From: Hyphomicrobiaceae bacterium
Lineage (GTDB): Bacteria > Pseudomonadota > Alphaproteobacteria > Rhizobiales > Hyphomicrobiaceae
DNA: 64,000 nt
Assembly (NCBI GenBank): GCA_023384095.1
Contig: JAHDXT010000001.1
Location: forward strand, 248,001 to 312,000
Direction of reading: 5' to 3'
Below the pieces are notes generated by a model. The model searched no databases. It saw only the letters and a list, made by a program, of their open reading frames with translations, and was not told where the DNA came from. Below are positions 8,155-15,888 of the stretch, one piece after another. The number at the start of each line of letters is the position of its first letter. Within the stretch, counting starts at the first letter, position 1. The translations under genes and the position numbers were made by a program.

Positions 8155-10058
8155 GTTCCAGTCTCCAGGGCTTCCAACTCGCTGGCGTCGGCGTTCGGAT
8201 TGGCCAGCACCCGGTGGCCGTCGCCGAGCTCGATATACTTGAGCAAGGAGCCGGCGCCGTTCAGGCGGAACCGGGGCGCCCAGTTCGCCTCGTCCGAAGC
8301 ACCCCCGAGGTCGAGCGCCTTGAAGTCGAGCGGCCGGTCGAGATCCGGGTACGGCACGGCCCTCAGCAGCGCCCGCGTATAGGAGTGCACCGGCCGGCGG
8401 AACAGGATGTGGCGCGGCGCGATCTCGACGAGGCGCCCGCGCGCCATCACCGCTATGCGGTCGGCCATATAGTCGACAACGGCGAGGTTGTGGGAGATGA
8501 ACAGGTAGGTCAGGCCGAGCTCGCTCTTGAGGTCCTTGAGCAGATTGAGGATCTGCGCCTGCACCGAGACGTCGAGCGCCGACACCGGCTCGTCGAGGAT
8601 GAGCATGTCGGGGTTGAGCGCCAGCGCCCGCGCGATGCCGATCCGCTGCCGCTGACCGCCCGAGAAGCTGTGCGGATATCGGTTCAGGAACCGGGGATCG
8701 AGCCCGACCGCCTGCATCAGCTCGACGCAGCGCTCGACCTGCCCGCGAGCCGCACCGCGGCCATGGATCTGCAGCGGCTCGCGGACGACGTTGAGCACGG
8801 TCATGCGCGGCGACAGCGAGCTGACCGGGTCCTGAAACACCATCTGGATGCGCGGCCGGAACGCCTTGAGCGCCGCACCTTCGAGTCCGAGAATATCGAC
8901 TTCGCCGTCTGGCCCCGAATAGGTGATGGAGCCCCGGTCCGGCGTCAGGGCGCGCATCAGGATCTTGCTCAGCGTCGTCTTGCCGCAGCCTGACTCTCCG
9001 ACGAGCCCCAGGCATTCGCCACACCTGATGTCGAAGCTGACGCCATCGACGGCAGCTACCGATTCCTCTTCGGGCCGGCCGAGCCAGCTTCCCTTGCGGG
9101 TGCCGAACGACTTCGTCAGGCCGCGGGCAGCGATCAGCGGCGCACCGCCTGGGACCAGCGGCGTCTTGATCTGCTCTTTGGAGGCGGGCCGCGCCGGCCT
9201 TTGCCCATCCGTGTCCCGCAGGGACACCAGCCGTTCACCCGGCTTCATGTCGAAATGCGGCACCGCCTTCAGCAGCGCCCCGAGGTAGGGGTGGCGGGGC
9301 GAGCGGAAGATCGCGTCGGCGGTGCCCGCCTCCATGATCTCGCCGTGATAGATGATGACGACCTCGTCGGCCATGTTGGCGACGACGCCGAGGTCGTGGG
9401 TGATGAGGAGCATGCCCATGCCGAGCTTCTGCTGCAGCTCCTTGAGCAGGCTCAGCACCTGGGCCTGAATGGTCACGTCGAGCGCCGTCGTCGGCTCGTC
9501 GGCGATCAGCAGCGCCGGACGGCAGATCAGCGCCATGGCGATCATCGCCCGCTGGCGCAGCCCGCCGGACAGCTCGAACGGGTACATGTCGAAGGCGCGC
9601 TTCGGGTTCGGGAAGCCGACGAGGCCCAGCATCTCCTCGCTGCGGGCGCGGGCTTCCTTCCCGCTCGCCGGCACGTGCGTGGTGAGCGCCTCCGAGATCT
9701 GGTTGCCGATGGTGTGGAGCGGCGCCAGCGAGGTCATCGGCTCCTGGAAGATCATCGACATGGTGGTCCCGCGCAGCGCGCGGAACCGCGGCCCGTCAGG
9801 ATCGAGCGCCGCGATGTCGATAGCCTCCGCCTGGCCGCCGGGATCGAGCAGCATGCGCCCGTTCGTCACCGCGCCGGCAAGAGGCAGGATGCCCATTATC
9901 GCCTGCGCGATGACCGACTTGCCCGAGCCGGATTCCCCCACGAGCGCCACGACGCTGCCGCGGCGGACGCGGAAGCTGACGCCCTTGACGACCTCGTGCC
10001 AGATGCCGTGCAGCGAAAACGATATCTTCAGGTCTTCGATACGCAGCAGGTCGGTCAT
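8151..10058 (-). CDS. fused dual ABC ATPase (DppD-DppF type)
   Basis: A 635-residue protein with two complete ABC domains in tandem. The first has Walker A GESGSGKS (residues 41-48), signature LSGGLRQR and Walker B LLIADEPTTALD. The second, in the C-terminal half, has GESGCGKT, FSGGQRQR and MLILDEPVSALD. Separate DppD and DppF-like subunits are thus fused into one polypeptide, which energises the two permeases downstream. I chose ATG 10058 because family similarity begins at MTDLLRIEDL; an ATG 9 codons closer to 10106 and another initiator there lack a better ribosome site. First gene of the importer operon; promoter in 10059-10259. Confidence 0.92.
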   Translation of the reverse strand: MTDLLRIEDLKISFSLHGIWHEVVKGVSFRVRRGSVVALVGESGSGKSVIAQAIMGILPLAGAVTNGRMLLDPGGQAEAIDIAALDPDGPRFRALRGTTMSMIFQEPMTSLAPLHTIGNQISEALTTHVPASGKEARARSEEMLGLVGFPNPKRAFDMYPFELSGGLRQRAMIAMALICRPALLIADEPTTALDVTIQAQVLSLLKELQQKLGMGMLLITHDLGVVANMADEVVIIYHGEIMEAGTADAIFRSPRHPYLGALLKAVPHFDMKPGERLVSLRDTDGQRPARPASKEQIKTPLVPGGAPLIAARGLTKSFGTRKGSWLGRPEEESVAAVDGVSFDIRCGECLGLVGESGCGKTTLSKILMRALTPDRGSITYSGPDGEVDILGLEGAALKAFRPRIQMVFQDPVSSLSPRMTVLNVVREPLQIHGRGAARGQVERCVELMQAVGLDPRFLNRYPHSFSGGQRQRIGIARALALNPDMLILDEPVSALDVSVQAQILNLLKDLKSELGLTYLFISHNLAVVDYMADRIAVMARGRLVEIAPRHILFRRPVHSYTRALLRAVPYPDLDRPLDFKALDLGGASDEANWAPRFRLNGAGSLLKYIELGDGHRVLANPNADASELEALETGT

Positions 10059-10165
10059 CAGGGGCGGTGATCGTCTCGGGTGACAGTGTCTCGACATTGC
10101 AATCAAGCAGGCGCGGCGCCTCGGAAGCTGGCCCGGCGTGCAGCATCACTCCCATAGCGCCGGTC

Positions 10166-10182
10166 CACATTACAGCAATGTG
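10166..10182. promoter_or_regulatory. palindrome upstream of the ABC importer operon
   Basis: A perfect 6-5-6 inverted repeat, CACATT-ACAGC-AATGTG, lies about 110 bases upstream of the fused-ATPase start and 80 bases past the stop of the DUF3604 gene. It is in the only sizeable gap (10059-10259) between the two parts of the minus-strand cluster. Symmetry and position suggest an operator, but no regulator gene is adjacent. Confidence 0.35.
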
Positions 10183-10259
10183 ACACAGGGGATGCGGCCC
10201 GCGATTGATCTAGAGCTAACACTCAATCCGGTCGCAAGCGTAAACGACCAGATCTCAGA

Positions 10260-12521
10260 CTATTCCCGGAAGAGATAGATCGGGCTCGACCAGGCCCGAT
10301 GCCCGTCCTCCTGCGTCACGCGGACGAACAGCCGGTTATCGCCCTCGTCGCGCAGCTCGAGTCGCCGACGCAGCGAGATGCGCCGCTCGCTCAGCACTTC
10401 CGGCAGACGGTAGATGCGGAGCCTGCGCTCCAGGCCCCCCGCCTCGGCGACGAGGTCCGCCAACCCGATCTCGGCGATCGGGACCTCGCGGCGGACATGG
10501 CGGGTGTCGATCTCGAGCGTGCCGCCGTTCGCGTCCTCGAGCCAGAGATCGAGACCGCCGAAATTCCCGGTCGTCACCGCCTTCCAGGCGACCCGTCTTT
10601 CGTCCTGGCTCTGGATGCCGCGGTCGAGATTCCAGTTGTTGAGCACCTCGGCGCGGCGAATGCGGTTGCCGGTGATCTCGAGCGCCCCGTCCCATACCGT
10701 CGTGCGCGCCCGACCGCGGTACTCCGCGCCTTCCCAGATGACGCGGATGCGGCTCCCGAGCTCCGCATCCCGGTAGGGCCGCACGGTCTCGATGAGGTCG
10801 AGGCCGTCGAAGATGTCGAGCCGCTCGATCGGCGCCGAGCCGACAGCATCGACGACGAGCTCCGCCCCGGCCCCGCGGAAGCCGGCGACATCCCCCATGA
10901 TGACCCGATCGACGTTGCGGGTCTCGGGCGATGCGAACACCGCCGGGTCGCGCAGGAAGAGCGTGCCGGACTCCGGGAGATACGCCTCGACGCCGAGCAG
11001 CATCCGGTTGCCTGTCGTGCCGTAGTGATGGCGTCGGCGCATGGCCTCGAAGATCGCGTCACGGTCGAGCCGCGGTGCCAGGAACGAGGTCAGCCCGCCC
11101 GTCGCGCCGAAGAACGAGGCCCCGGGGAAATCCGCGCCGGGGCGGCCTTTGTGGCCGTCCGAGTTGCAGACCACACCGACGCGGTAGCCCTTCTCGAACG
11201 CGTCGCGCAGAATCCACTCGAACGTGCCCCAGGCGGAGTGGACCTCCACCGCCGTCTCGAGGCTGCCGTCGTGCGCCTGCACGATGTCGGCGTAGCGCCC
11301 GCCGACGTGGGCCATCACGACGCAGTCCTTGCCCGCGAGCCTCTCGAACAGGGCCTTGGCGTCATGGGCATCATTGGACTCGTCGGCCATGTCGGCCGCA
11401 TCGGCGATCTGGGCATGGGACGAGCGGTGGATCGCCTCGCCCTCGTGCCGGTAATGAACGTTGCGGTCGCCGCCGACGGCCGTGTTCGCCGACCACTCGT
11501 ACCCGGGGATGCACACGAACCGGCCCGGCGCGTCGAAGCCGGCCGTGAGCCCGTTCAGCTCGCGCCAGAACGCCTGCGTGATCTGGAAGTCGTTGCCCTG
11601 GTGGCCCATCACGTCGAGGAACGCCTTGTCGCGCCCGAACGCGAAGTAGTCGCGCGCCGAGTTGGTGCCGAGTGTCTCGTCGGACTGGCCATGCGTATCG
11701 CCCCAGAAGTGGACCAGGCCCGCGTCGCGCGCGGCGATCCGCAGCGGATTGGAGCGGCACAGCTCGCGCCCGGCGGCGTCGCGAACCGCGACGACGAGGT
11801 CCCCCGGCTCGTCGACCCGAAGCTCTTCCGCGACAGCGGCGAAGGCGCCCGGCTCGCAGGCGATCGTCTCCGGCAGCCCCGCGACCGGGCGGCTCGGGGT
11901 CAGCGTCAGCCGGCCGGCGATGCGGTCCGAGGCATTGCCCCAGGCGTCGTTGGCCTTCAAGGCGAGGCGGAACGGCTCGCCTGCGCGCACCAGGGTCGGC
12001 AGCAGCGCCTGCCAGGCGGCGGGCGGCCCGGGCACGATCGCGATGCTCGGGCTCATGGGCAGCGCGACGTAGTCGTAGGTGGCGATCGCGTCGACCAGCA
12101 CGCGGAACTGGAATGCGCTCTCGCAGTACGTCTGCACCCGGATGCCGGGCGAGCCGAACCGGCGGTCGCCGAAGCGGACGGTGATCGTATCGCCCGGCCG
12201 CAGGAAATGCTTCATGACGCCGATGTAGAGCGAGCGGCTCCACGGACGGATGTTGCGCTTGAACTCCCATTTCGTCTCGAGCGTGGCGCCGTTCGAGGCC
12301 TCGGCCGTCGTGTAGCCCGGCCCCTTCGGATCGTCGAGCTGGACCGGGCCGAAGTCGGTGGCGAACCGGAAGCCGATCTTGATCGAGCCGGTGTCGTCGA
12401 TGCCGAATGCGCCCGCCGTATAGACGAGCGTGAAGGATTGCATCGAGCCGGCCTCGAAGCTGCCTGCAGGCTCGAGCCGCGCCGACCCCATCAGCTCCGG
12501 GCGATAGTCGGAATATGGCAT
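10260..12521 (-). CDS. PHP/DUF3604-like predicted metal-dependent hydrolase
   Basis: A 753-residue protein without signal peptide. The first 270 residues are beta-rich and look like an accessory domain. The second half carries motifs of the PHP/DUF3604 group: VHFWGDTHGQSDE near residue 273, GHQGNDFQIT, PGYEWSAN, VVMAHVGGRYAD, and VCNSDGHKGRPG near 455, which would supply His/Asp metal ligands. Function is unknown for the family; a phosphoesterase or amidohydrolase-like reaction is an inference. It is 49 bases downstream of the FAD oxidoreductase and upstream of the importer, so it probably acts on the imported compound. Confidence 0.75.
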   Translation of the reverse strand: MPYSDYRPELMGSARLEPAGSFEAGSMQSFTLVYTAGAFGIDDTGSIKIGFRFATDFGPVQLDDPKGPGYTTAEASNGATLETKWEFKRNIRPWSRSLYIGVMKHFLRPGDTITVRFGDRRFGSPGIRVQTYCESAFQFRVLVDAIATYDYVALPMSPSIAIVPGPPAAWQALLPTLVRAGEPFRLALKANDAWGNASDRIAGRLTLTPSRPVAGLPETIACEPGAFAAVAEELRVDEPGDLVVAVRDAAGRELCRSNPLRIAARDAGLVHFWGDTHGQSDETLGTNSARDYFAFGRDKAFLDVMGHQGNDFQITQAFWRELNGLTAGFDAPGRFVCIPGYEWSANTAVGGDRNVHYRHEGEAIHRSSHAQIADAADMADESNDAHDAKALFERLAGKDCVVMAHVGGRYADIVQAHDGSLETAVEVHSAWGTFEWILRDAFEKGYRVGVVCNSDGHKGRPGADFPGASFFGATGGLTSFLAPRLDRDAIFEAMRRRHHYGTTGNRMLLGVEAYLPESGTLFLRDPAVFASPETRNVDRVIMGDVAGFRGAGAELVVDAVGSAPIERLDIFDGLDLIETVRPYRDAELGSRIRVIWEGAEYRGRARTTVWDGALEITGNRIRRAEVLNNWNLDRGIQSQDERRVAWKAVTTGNFGGLDLWLEDANGGTLEIDTRHVRREVPIAEIGLADLVAEAGGLERRLRIYRLPEVLSERRISLRRRLELRDEGDNRLFVRVTQEDGHRAWSSPIYLFRE

Positions 12522-12570
12522 GGTCCCCTTTCCATATCTCGTCGGGCTGATCGAACGGCGCGCAGGCGCC

Positions 12571-13899
12571 TCAGGCGGCGTGTTCCCGCTTGCGCCGCCG
12601 GGCCGCGAGCCGGTCCTGCAGCGTCATCCAGCCGAAGACCACGGGCAGGAACCACGGCCGTCCGTTATAAAACGGGATCGCCGGAGGCGGGCGGAAATCC
12701 AGCGCCGAGGCGGCGCCGTCCGCGCCGAGGACCTGCAGGCTGGCCTTGCGCCCGGCCCAGGTCGCCCAGACGACGCCCGAGCCGCAATAGCCGGTCGCAT
12801 ATCGCACCCCCCGCCGCGTGAAGATGCGCGGGACCATGTCCCGGTTCATGGCCACGTGACCGAACCAGCTATGCGAGATCTCGACGTCGTCGAGCTCGGG
12901 GAAGATGTCCGCCAGCGCCCTGCGCAGATTATCCGTCGGCCACTGCGGGTCGCCGGCGATGGACCCGTCGCGGCCGCCGAGCAGGATGCGCGTGCCGTCA
13001 GGGGACGGCCTGTAGTAGTAGTGGAGCTTGCGCGTCTCCGAGCACATGACGCCCCTGGGCATGAGCTGTCGCATCAGGTTGCCGGAGAGCGGCGCGGTGG
13101 CGATCATGCGGCTGCGCACCGGCACCAGCCGCCGGCGGAGCCAGGGGTCGGCGCCATCCGTGTAACCATTGGTTCCGGTTATGACGTGGGCGGCGCGAAC
13201 GCGGCGCCGTGCCGTCTCCACCTCGAAGGTCTCGCCGTCCGGGCGAACGCCGGTCACGGCCGTCTCGCCGTGCACCCTGACGCCGGCCGCGAGCGCGAGG
13301 CGCAGCAGCTCGGCATGCAGCTTGGCCGGGTGCAGGCCGCCGATGTCCATGCGCACGACGCCGCCGTGGTAGAAGTCCGTGCCGAGAATAGCGCGCTGCC
13401 CGCTGCGCGGCACGGCCTGGATCTCGACGCCGATCGACTTGTTGAGCAGCTCCGCTTCTCGCGCCAGCGCATCGTAATCCGCCGTGTTGGCCGCACCGGT
13501 GAACCGCCCGGTCATCGCGAAATCGCATTCGATCCCCTCGGTCCGAATGAGCTCCGCCAGATGCTCGCGAGCGGCTTTGGCCTCGGCCTGGATGGCCGTC
13601 GCGCGCGCCTCGCCGAACCGCGCCGTCATCTCGCGCAGGCCCGGGCGGATGCTGCCGCTCGCAATTCCGCCGTTGCGTGACGAGGCCCCTTCGCCCGGCC
13701 GCATGCGGTCGAAGACCTGCACCGAGCGGCCGGCGCGGGCCAGTATCAGCGCTGCGCTCAAGCCGGTGTAGCCCGCGCCGACAATGGCAACATCAGACCT
13801 CGCCTCGACCGGGTGCGTCGGCAAGGATCGCGGCGGCGCCTCCTCCCACCAGTACGGCTCCTGTTTCAGCACTCTGATTTCCCTCGCAGGCTGGACCAA
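12571..13899 (-). CDS. FAD-dependent amine/amino-acid oxidase (DAO family, PuuB-like)
   Basis: A 442-residue flavoprotein of the D-amino-acid-oxidase/glycine-oxidase fold. YWWEEAPP near the N-terminus and the FAD-binding VAIVGAGYTGLSAALIL (about residues 38-54) followed by SSRNGG are typical of gamma-glutamylputrescine oxidase and related enzymes. The C-terminal part shows GYCGSGVVWATWAG, which closes the FAD site. It probably oxidises a secondary or primary amine, releasing aldehyde and peroxide. First gene of the minus-strand catabolic cluster that continues with the DUF3604 protein and the importer. The exact substrate cannot be read from the sequence. Confidence 0.85.
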   Translation of the reverse strand: MVQPAREIRVLKQEPYWWEEAPPRSLPTHPVEARSDVAIVGAGYTGLSAALILARAGRSVQVFDRMRPGEGASSRNGGIASGSIRPGLREMTARFGEARATAIQAEAKAAREHLAELIRTEGIECDFAMTGRFTGAANTADYDALAREAELLNKSIGVEIQAVPRSGQRAILGTDFYHGGVVRMDIGGLHPAKLHAELLRLALAAGVRVHGETAVTGVRPDGETFEVETARRRVRAAHVITGTNGYTDGADPWLRRRLVPVRSRMIATAPLSGNLMRQLMPRGVMCSETRKLHYYYRPSPDGTRILLGGRDGSIAGDPQWPTDNLRRALADIFPELDDVEISHSWFGHVAMNRDMVPRIFTRRGVRYATGYCGSGVVWATWAGRKASLQVLGADGAASALDFRPPPAIPFYNGRPWFLPVVFGWMTLQDRLAARRRKREHAA

Positions 13900-13982
13900 G
13901 CGCCGGAAGAGTGCCGCACCCCGCCGCCGCCGTCCAGATCGGGACGGTGCGGCCGATGCTCCGCGAAGGAACCGGAGCGCCG

Positions 13983-14008
13983 GGAACAGAAACTCTTGGA
14001 ACCGCGTT
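13983..14008 (+). promoter_or_regulatory. EcfG-type promoter, GGAAC-N17-CGTT
   Basis: GGAAC at 13983-13987 and CGTT at 14005-14008, spacing 17, match the alphaproteobacterial general-stress (EcfG) consensus exactly. Transcription would begin near 14016, about 55 bases before the ATG at 14071. Confidence 0.7.
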
Positions 14009-14070
14009 GCAGGTCATCCCAATCTGCGGACGCAGTTGGGGGTCGAAAACCAACGAGGAGTTGACAACCG

Positions 14071-14424
14071 ATGCGAATGCTCAAAATCGCGGCTTTGACC
14101 GCGGCATCATTCGGTCTTGCCGTCTCGGCGCACGCCCAGGCGCAGCAGCCGAGCGCGCAGGCAGAGCAAATGTGCCAGCAGATCTGGCAGCAGGCTGACG
14201 CGCAGAAGCAGGGATTCGTCACGGGTCAGCAGGCACAGCGGATGAGCCAGGCCATTCAGACCGCGCAAGCGTCTCCTGGAGCCGGCGGTGCGGCCGGCGG
14301 CGCGCCCGGCACCAAGGCGCAGCCTGGCGGGACCAACGGCGCGACCGCAGAGCGCGTAACCCAACAGCAGTTCATGTCGGCCTGCGAGCGCAGCCCGCAG
14401 TCGTTCCAGCATCTCAGGAGCTGA
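14071..14424 (+). CDS. small secreted Gln-rich protein with a degenerate EF-hand-like segment
   Basis: A 117-residue protein with a signal peptide (MRMLKIAALTAASFGLAVSA, cleavage after AHA). The mature part is rich in Gln, Ala and Gly, with a Gly/Ala linker around residues 70-90. Two cysteines are present, in MCQQIWQQ and SACERS. The stretch ADAQKQGFVTGQQAQRM resembles an EF-hand loop that has lost acidic ligands. Expressed presumably from the EcfG-type promoter at 13983. It is divergent from the FAD oxidoreductase. Function unknown; location periplasmic. Confidence 0.8.
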   Translation: MRMLKIAALTAASFGLAVSAHAQAQQPSAQAEQMCQQIWQQADAQKQGFVTGQQAQRMSQAIQTAQASPGAGGAAGGAPGTKAQPGGTNGATAERVTQQQFMSACERSPQSFQHLRS

Positions 14425-14433
14425 GTTTGACGC

Positions 14434-14461
14434 GCCGGCGGAGCTCATCGGCTCCGCCGGC
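14434..14461 (+). terminator. GC-rich hairpin after the small secreted protein
   Basis: Perfect 11-base-pair stem GCCGGCGGAGC / GCTCCGCCGGC with a 6-base loop, beginning 9 bases after the stop at 14424. No T-run follows, so it is either a weak terminator or an mRNA 3' end stabiliser. Confidence 0.5.
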
Positions 14462-14480
14462 ATCCCCATGCACGACCCCT

Positions 14481-14579
14481 TCAGCCGCAGCCTGCCGCGG
14501 GGGCACGTTCCAGGACGAGGGCGAAGAAGCCGTCCGTATCGAACCGGTAGCGCCCCCGCTCCACCTGAAGCGGCGCCTC
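14481..14579 (-). pseudogene. possible C-terminal remnant of an RNA methyltransferase-like protein
   Basis: On the minus strand a short open stretch reads EAPLQVERGRYRFDTDGFF then ALVLERAP before a stop at 14481. TDGFF plus a hydrophobic end is how many RsmB/NOP-type methyltransferases finish. An in-frame stop lies immediately before it (14580-14582) and no upstream frame continues the similarity, so if real it is a gene relic. The rest of 14462-14678 shows nothing I can identify. This is a weak call from pattern memory only. Confidence 0.2.
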
Positions 14580-14678
14580 TCACTCTCCTCGACGTAGAGC
14601 GGGCCGTTGCCCGCGGTCAGCCTCGACCCGCCTCGATCACCACGGTTCCGTGTCCGAGCCAGGCGAGGGCTTGCGGGG

Positions 14679-14703
14679 GGAACTCCAGTCCTTGCGGCGA
14701 GTT
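14679..14703 (+). promoter_or_regulatory. EcfG-like promoter, GGAAC-N16-AGTT
   Basis: GGAAC at 14679-14683 and AGTT at 14700-14703 with spacing 16; one base off the CGTT consensus. The implied start site is about 40 bases before the ATG at 14750. Confidence 0.5.
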
Positions 14704-14749
14704 AACCGGAGTAGCCGCAGGTGGACGAGCCACGAGGAAGGCGCGCGAC

Positions 14750-15070
14750 ATGGACGAGAAGAGAAGCGACCAGACCAACGGTCGGCCGAACCGGGGCGAA
14801 AGCGCCCGCGAGCTCGTCGCCCAATCGATGTATCAACTCGTGCGCTTGACCCGGCTGGGATTCCAGGCCGCCGCATCCGGCATCGAGCGGCTCGAGGAGA
14901 CGATGGCGCGCCGGCAGCGGGAGCGGGCCGCCGAGCACAGGCCGATGGGAGAGGCGCCGCCCACGGCGAGGCCCGCGGACACCAACGTCCCGGAAGCGAC
15001 CGCGGCGGGCGAAGCCGGCGAGCGGCCGCAGCAGCCCGGCGGCCAAGGCCCTGGACAGAGCAGGCACTGA
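14750..15070 (+). CDS. small charged protein of unknown function
   Basis: A 106-residue hydrophilic protein. ATG 14750 was chosen because GAGGAAGG sits 8 bases upstream; longer in-frame extensions have no ribosome site. Residues 1-25 are charged, 26-55 (QSMYQLVRLTRLGFQAAASG then IERLEETMARRQRE) should form one amphipathic helix, and the C-terminal 45 residues are Pro/Gly/Ala-rich and disordered. No signal peptide or family recognised. Placed under an EcfG-like promoter in the stress island, so a stress-induced accessory protein is the best inference. Confidence 0.65.
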   Translation: MDEKRSDQTNGRPNRGESARELVAQSMYQLVRLTRLGFQAAASGIERLEETMARRQRERAAEHRPMGEAPPTARPADTNVPEATAAGEAGERPQQPGGQGPGQSRH

Positions 15071-15297
15071 AGGGACCCAACGGGTACTGAAGCGGACACC
15101 CGCGCCCGAATGCATCGACACGAGAACCACGACGGACCTCTGCCGGGGCAGGCGCCTTGCGCCCCCGGGAATCACGATTGCGTGAGGCTCCGCCCGAGCT
15201 ACGGCTCGAGCCTCGTGGATGCCGCCCTCGGCGAAATCCTCCGGGGGCCGCACGTAAAGCATAATCGTAAGTGCAGAGAAAAAATCAACTGGATGCT

Positions 15298-15322
15298 GGA
15301 ACCAGTTGGCAACATTCGCGTT
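15298..15322 (+). promoter_or_regulatory. EcfG-type promoter of a probable small RNA, GGAAC-N16-CGTT
   Basis: GGAAC 15298-15302 and CGTT 15319-15322 with spacing 16 are a perfect match. No credible coding start follows; instead a structured stretch and an intrinsic terminator come within 100 bases. Confidence 0.65.
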
Positions 15323-15329
15323 AGCTCGT

Positions 15330-15421
15330 TGCGACCGCATCAACAAACTCCCTACGCCCCCCCCCCGTGGCGAGAGATGTGGTCGGTGCAGGGGGCGCCT
15401 TCCCTCGGCGCCCCCTGTTTT
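15330..15421 (+). ncRNA. candidate EcfG-dependent small RNA with a C-rich loop
   Basis: Predicted transcript of roughly 90 nt from the promoter at 15298-15322 to the terminator at 15389-15421; the 5' end is estimated, not seen. Hairpin 1 pairs 15333-15341 (GACCGCATC) with 15376-15384 (GATGTGGTC), one G-U pair included, and presents a 34-base loop containing ten consecutive C residues at 15357-15366. Hairpin 2 is the terminator. A stress-sigma promoter, an exposed C-run able to pair with Shine-Dalgarno sequences and a terminator hairpin is the architecture of GsrN of Caulobacter and of other C-rich alphaproteobacterial sRNAs. A short open frame across this region has no ribosome site. The remaining parts of 15071-15543 show no gene. 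Confidence 0.55.
15389..15421 (+). terminator. intrinsic terminator
   Basis: Perfect 11-base-pair stem CAGGGGGCGCC / GGCGCCCCCTG, 7-base loop, followed directly by TTTT at 15418-15421. It fits a Rho-independent terminator on the plus strand and would end the small RNA. Confidence 0.75.
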
Positions 15422-15483
15422 CGTGCCGCTGCAGCCGGGGCCGGAGAACGCATTTCCAGGGCCATTCATCTCGATCCGGGCTG

Positions 15484-15508
15484 GGAACCTAAGAAAGCCT
15501 TTTCGGTT
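15484..15508 (+). promoter_or_regulatory. EcfG-like promoter, GGAAC-N16-GGTT
   Basis: GGAAC 15484-15488, GGTT 15505-15508, spacing 16. The implied start site lies about 28 bases before the ATG at 15544, which suits a short leader. Confidence 0.55.
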
Positions 15509-15543
15509 GAACCTGCAGCCAACAGGAAACTGGGAGCCTCAAG

Positions 15544-15888
15544 ATGAGAGACTTATACGCACAAGGTGACTTGCTGATCGAGCGCGTCGACGAGCTGCAG
15601 CCGTCGGGTAGTCTGCCGTCGGTAAATGCGGACGGCTCGTTCGTCCTGGCAGAGGGCGAGCTGACCGGGCACAACCACGCGATCCATGGCCGCGTCACCA
15701 TGTTCCGCGACGACAGCCTGGCAAGGGATATCCCCGGCGGGCTCTATGTCGGGCACGTCAATATCGAAGGCCCAGCCGCGCGCGTCCAGCACCAGGAGCA
15801 CGCCCCGGTCACGTTGCCGAAGGGCACCTATCGCGTGCGCCGGCAGCGCGAGCTGGAGCCGAAGGACGCCCGTGTTGTCGCCGATTAG
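15544..15888 (+). CDS. small protein encoded before the DUF6745 gene
   Basis: A 114-residue soluble protein without signal peptide or membrane segment. It begins MRDLYAQGDLLIERVDEL, has AEGELTGHNHAIHG in the middle with a cluster of three histidines, and ends in a basic-acidic tail (TYRVRRQRELEPKDARVV). The predicted content is beta-rich. It overlaps the next gene by 17 bases, so the two are translated as a pair and probably work together. I cannot name the family. The histidine cluster could bind metal, but that is a guess. Confidence 0.8.
   Translation: MRDLYAQGDLLIERVDELQPSGSLPSVNADGSFVLAEGELTGHNHAIHGRVTMFRDDSLARDIPGGLYVGHVNIEGPAARVQHQEHAPVTLPKGTYRVRRQRELEPKDARVVAD

Noticed and set aside
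10299..12821. 840-codon open frame antisense to the DUF3604 gene
   Set aside because: Codon-phase shadow; the minus-strand protein has recognisable metal-binding motifs and normal composition.
14468..14749. Upstream extension of the 106-residue protein to 14468
   Set aside because: The strong ribosome site GAGGAAGG directly before ATG 14750 and the EcfG-like box at 14679 argue for the short form.
15110..15547. Plus-strand open frame of 145 codons
   Set aside because: No ribosome site, unnatural composition, and it crosses a promoter, a C10 run and an intrinsic terminator; better explained by the small RNA and the leader of the 15544 gene.
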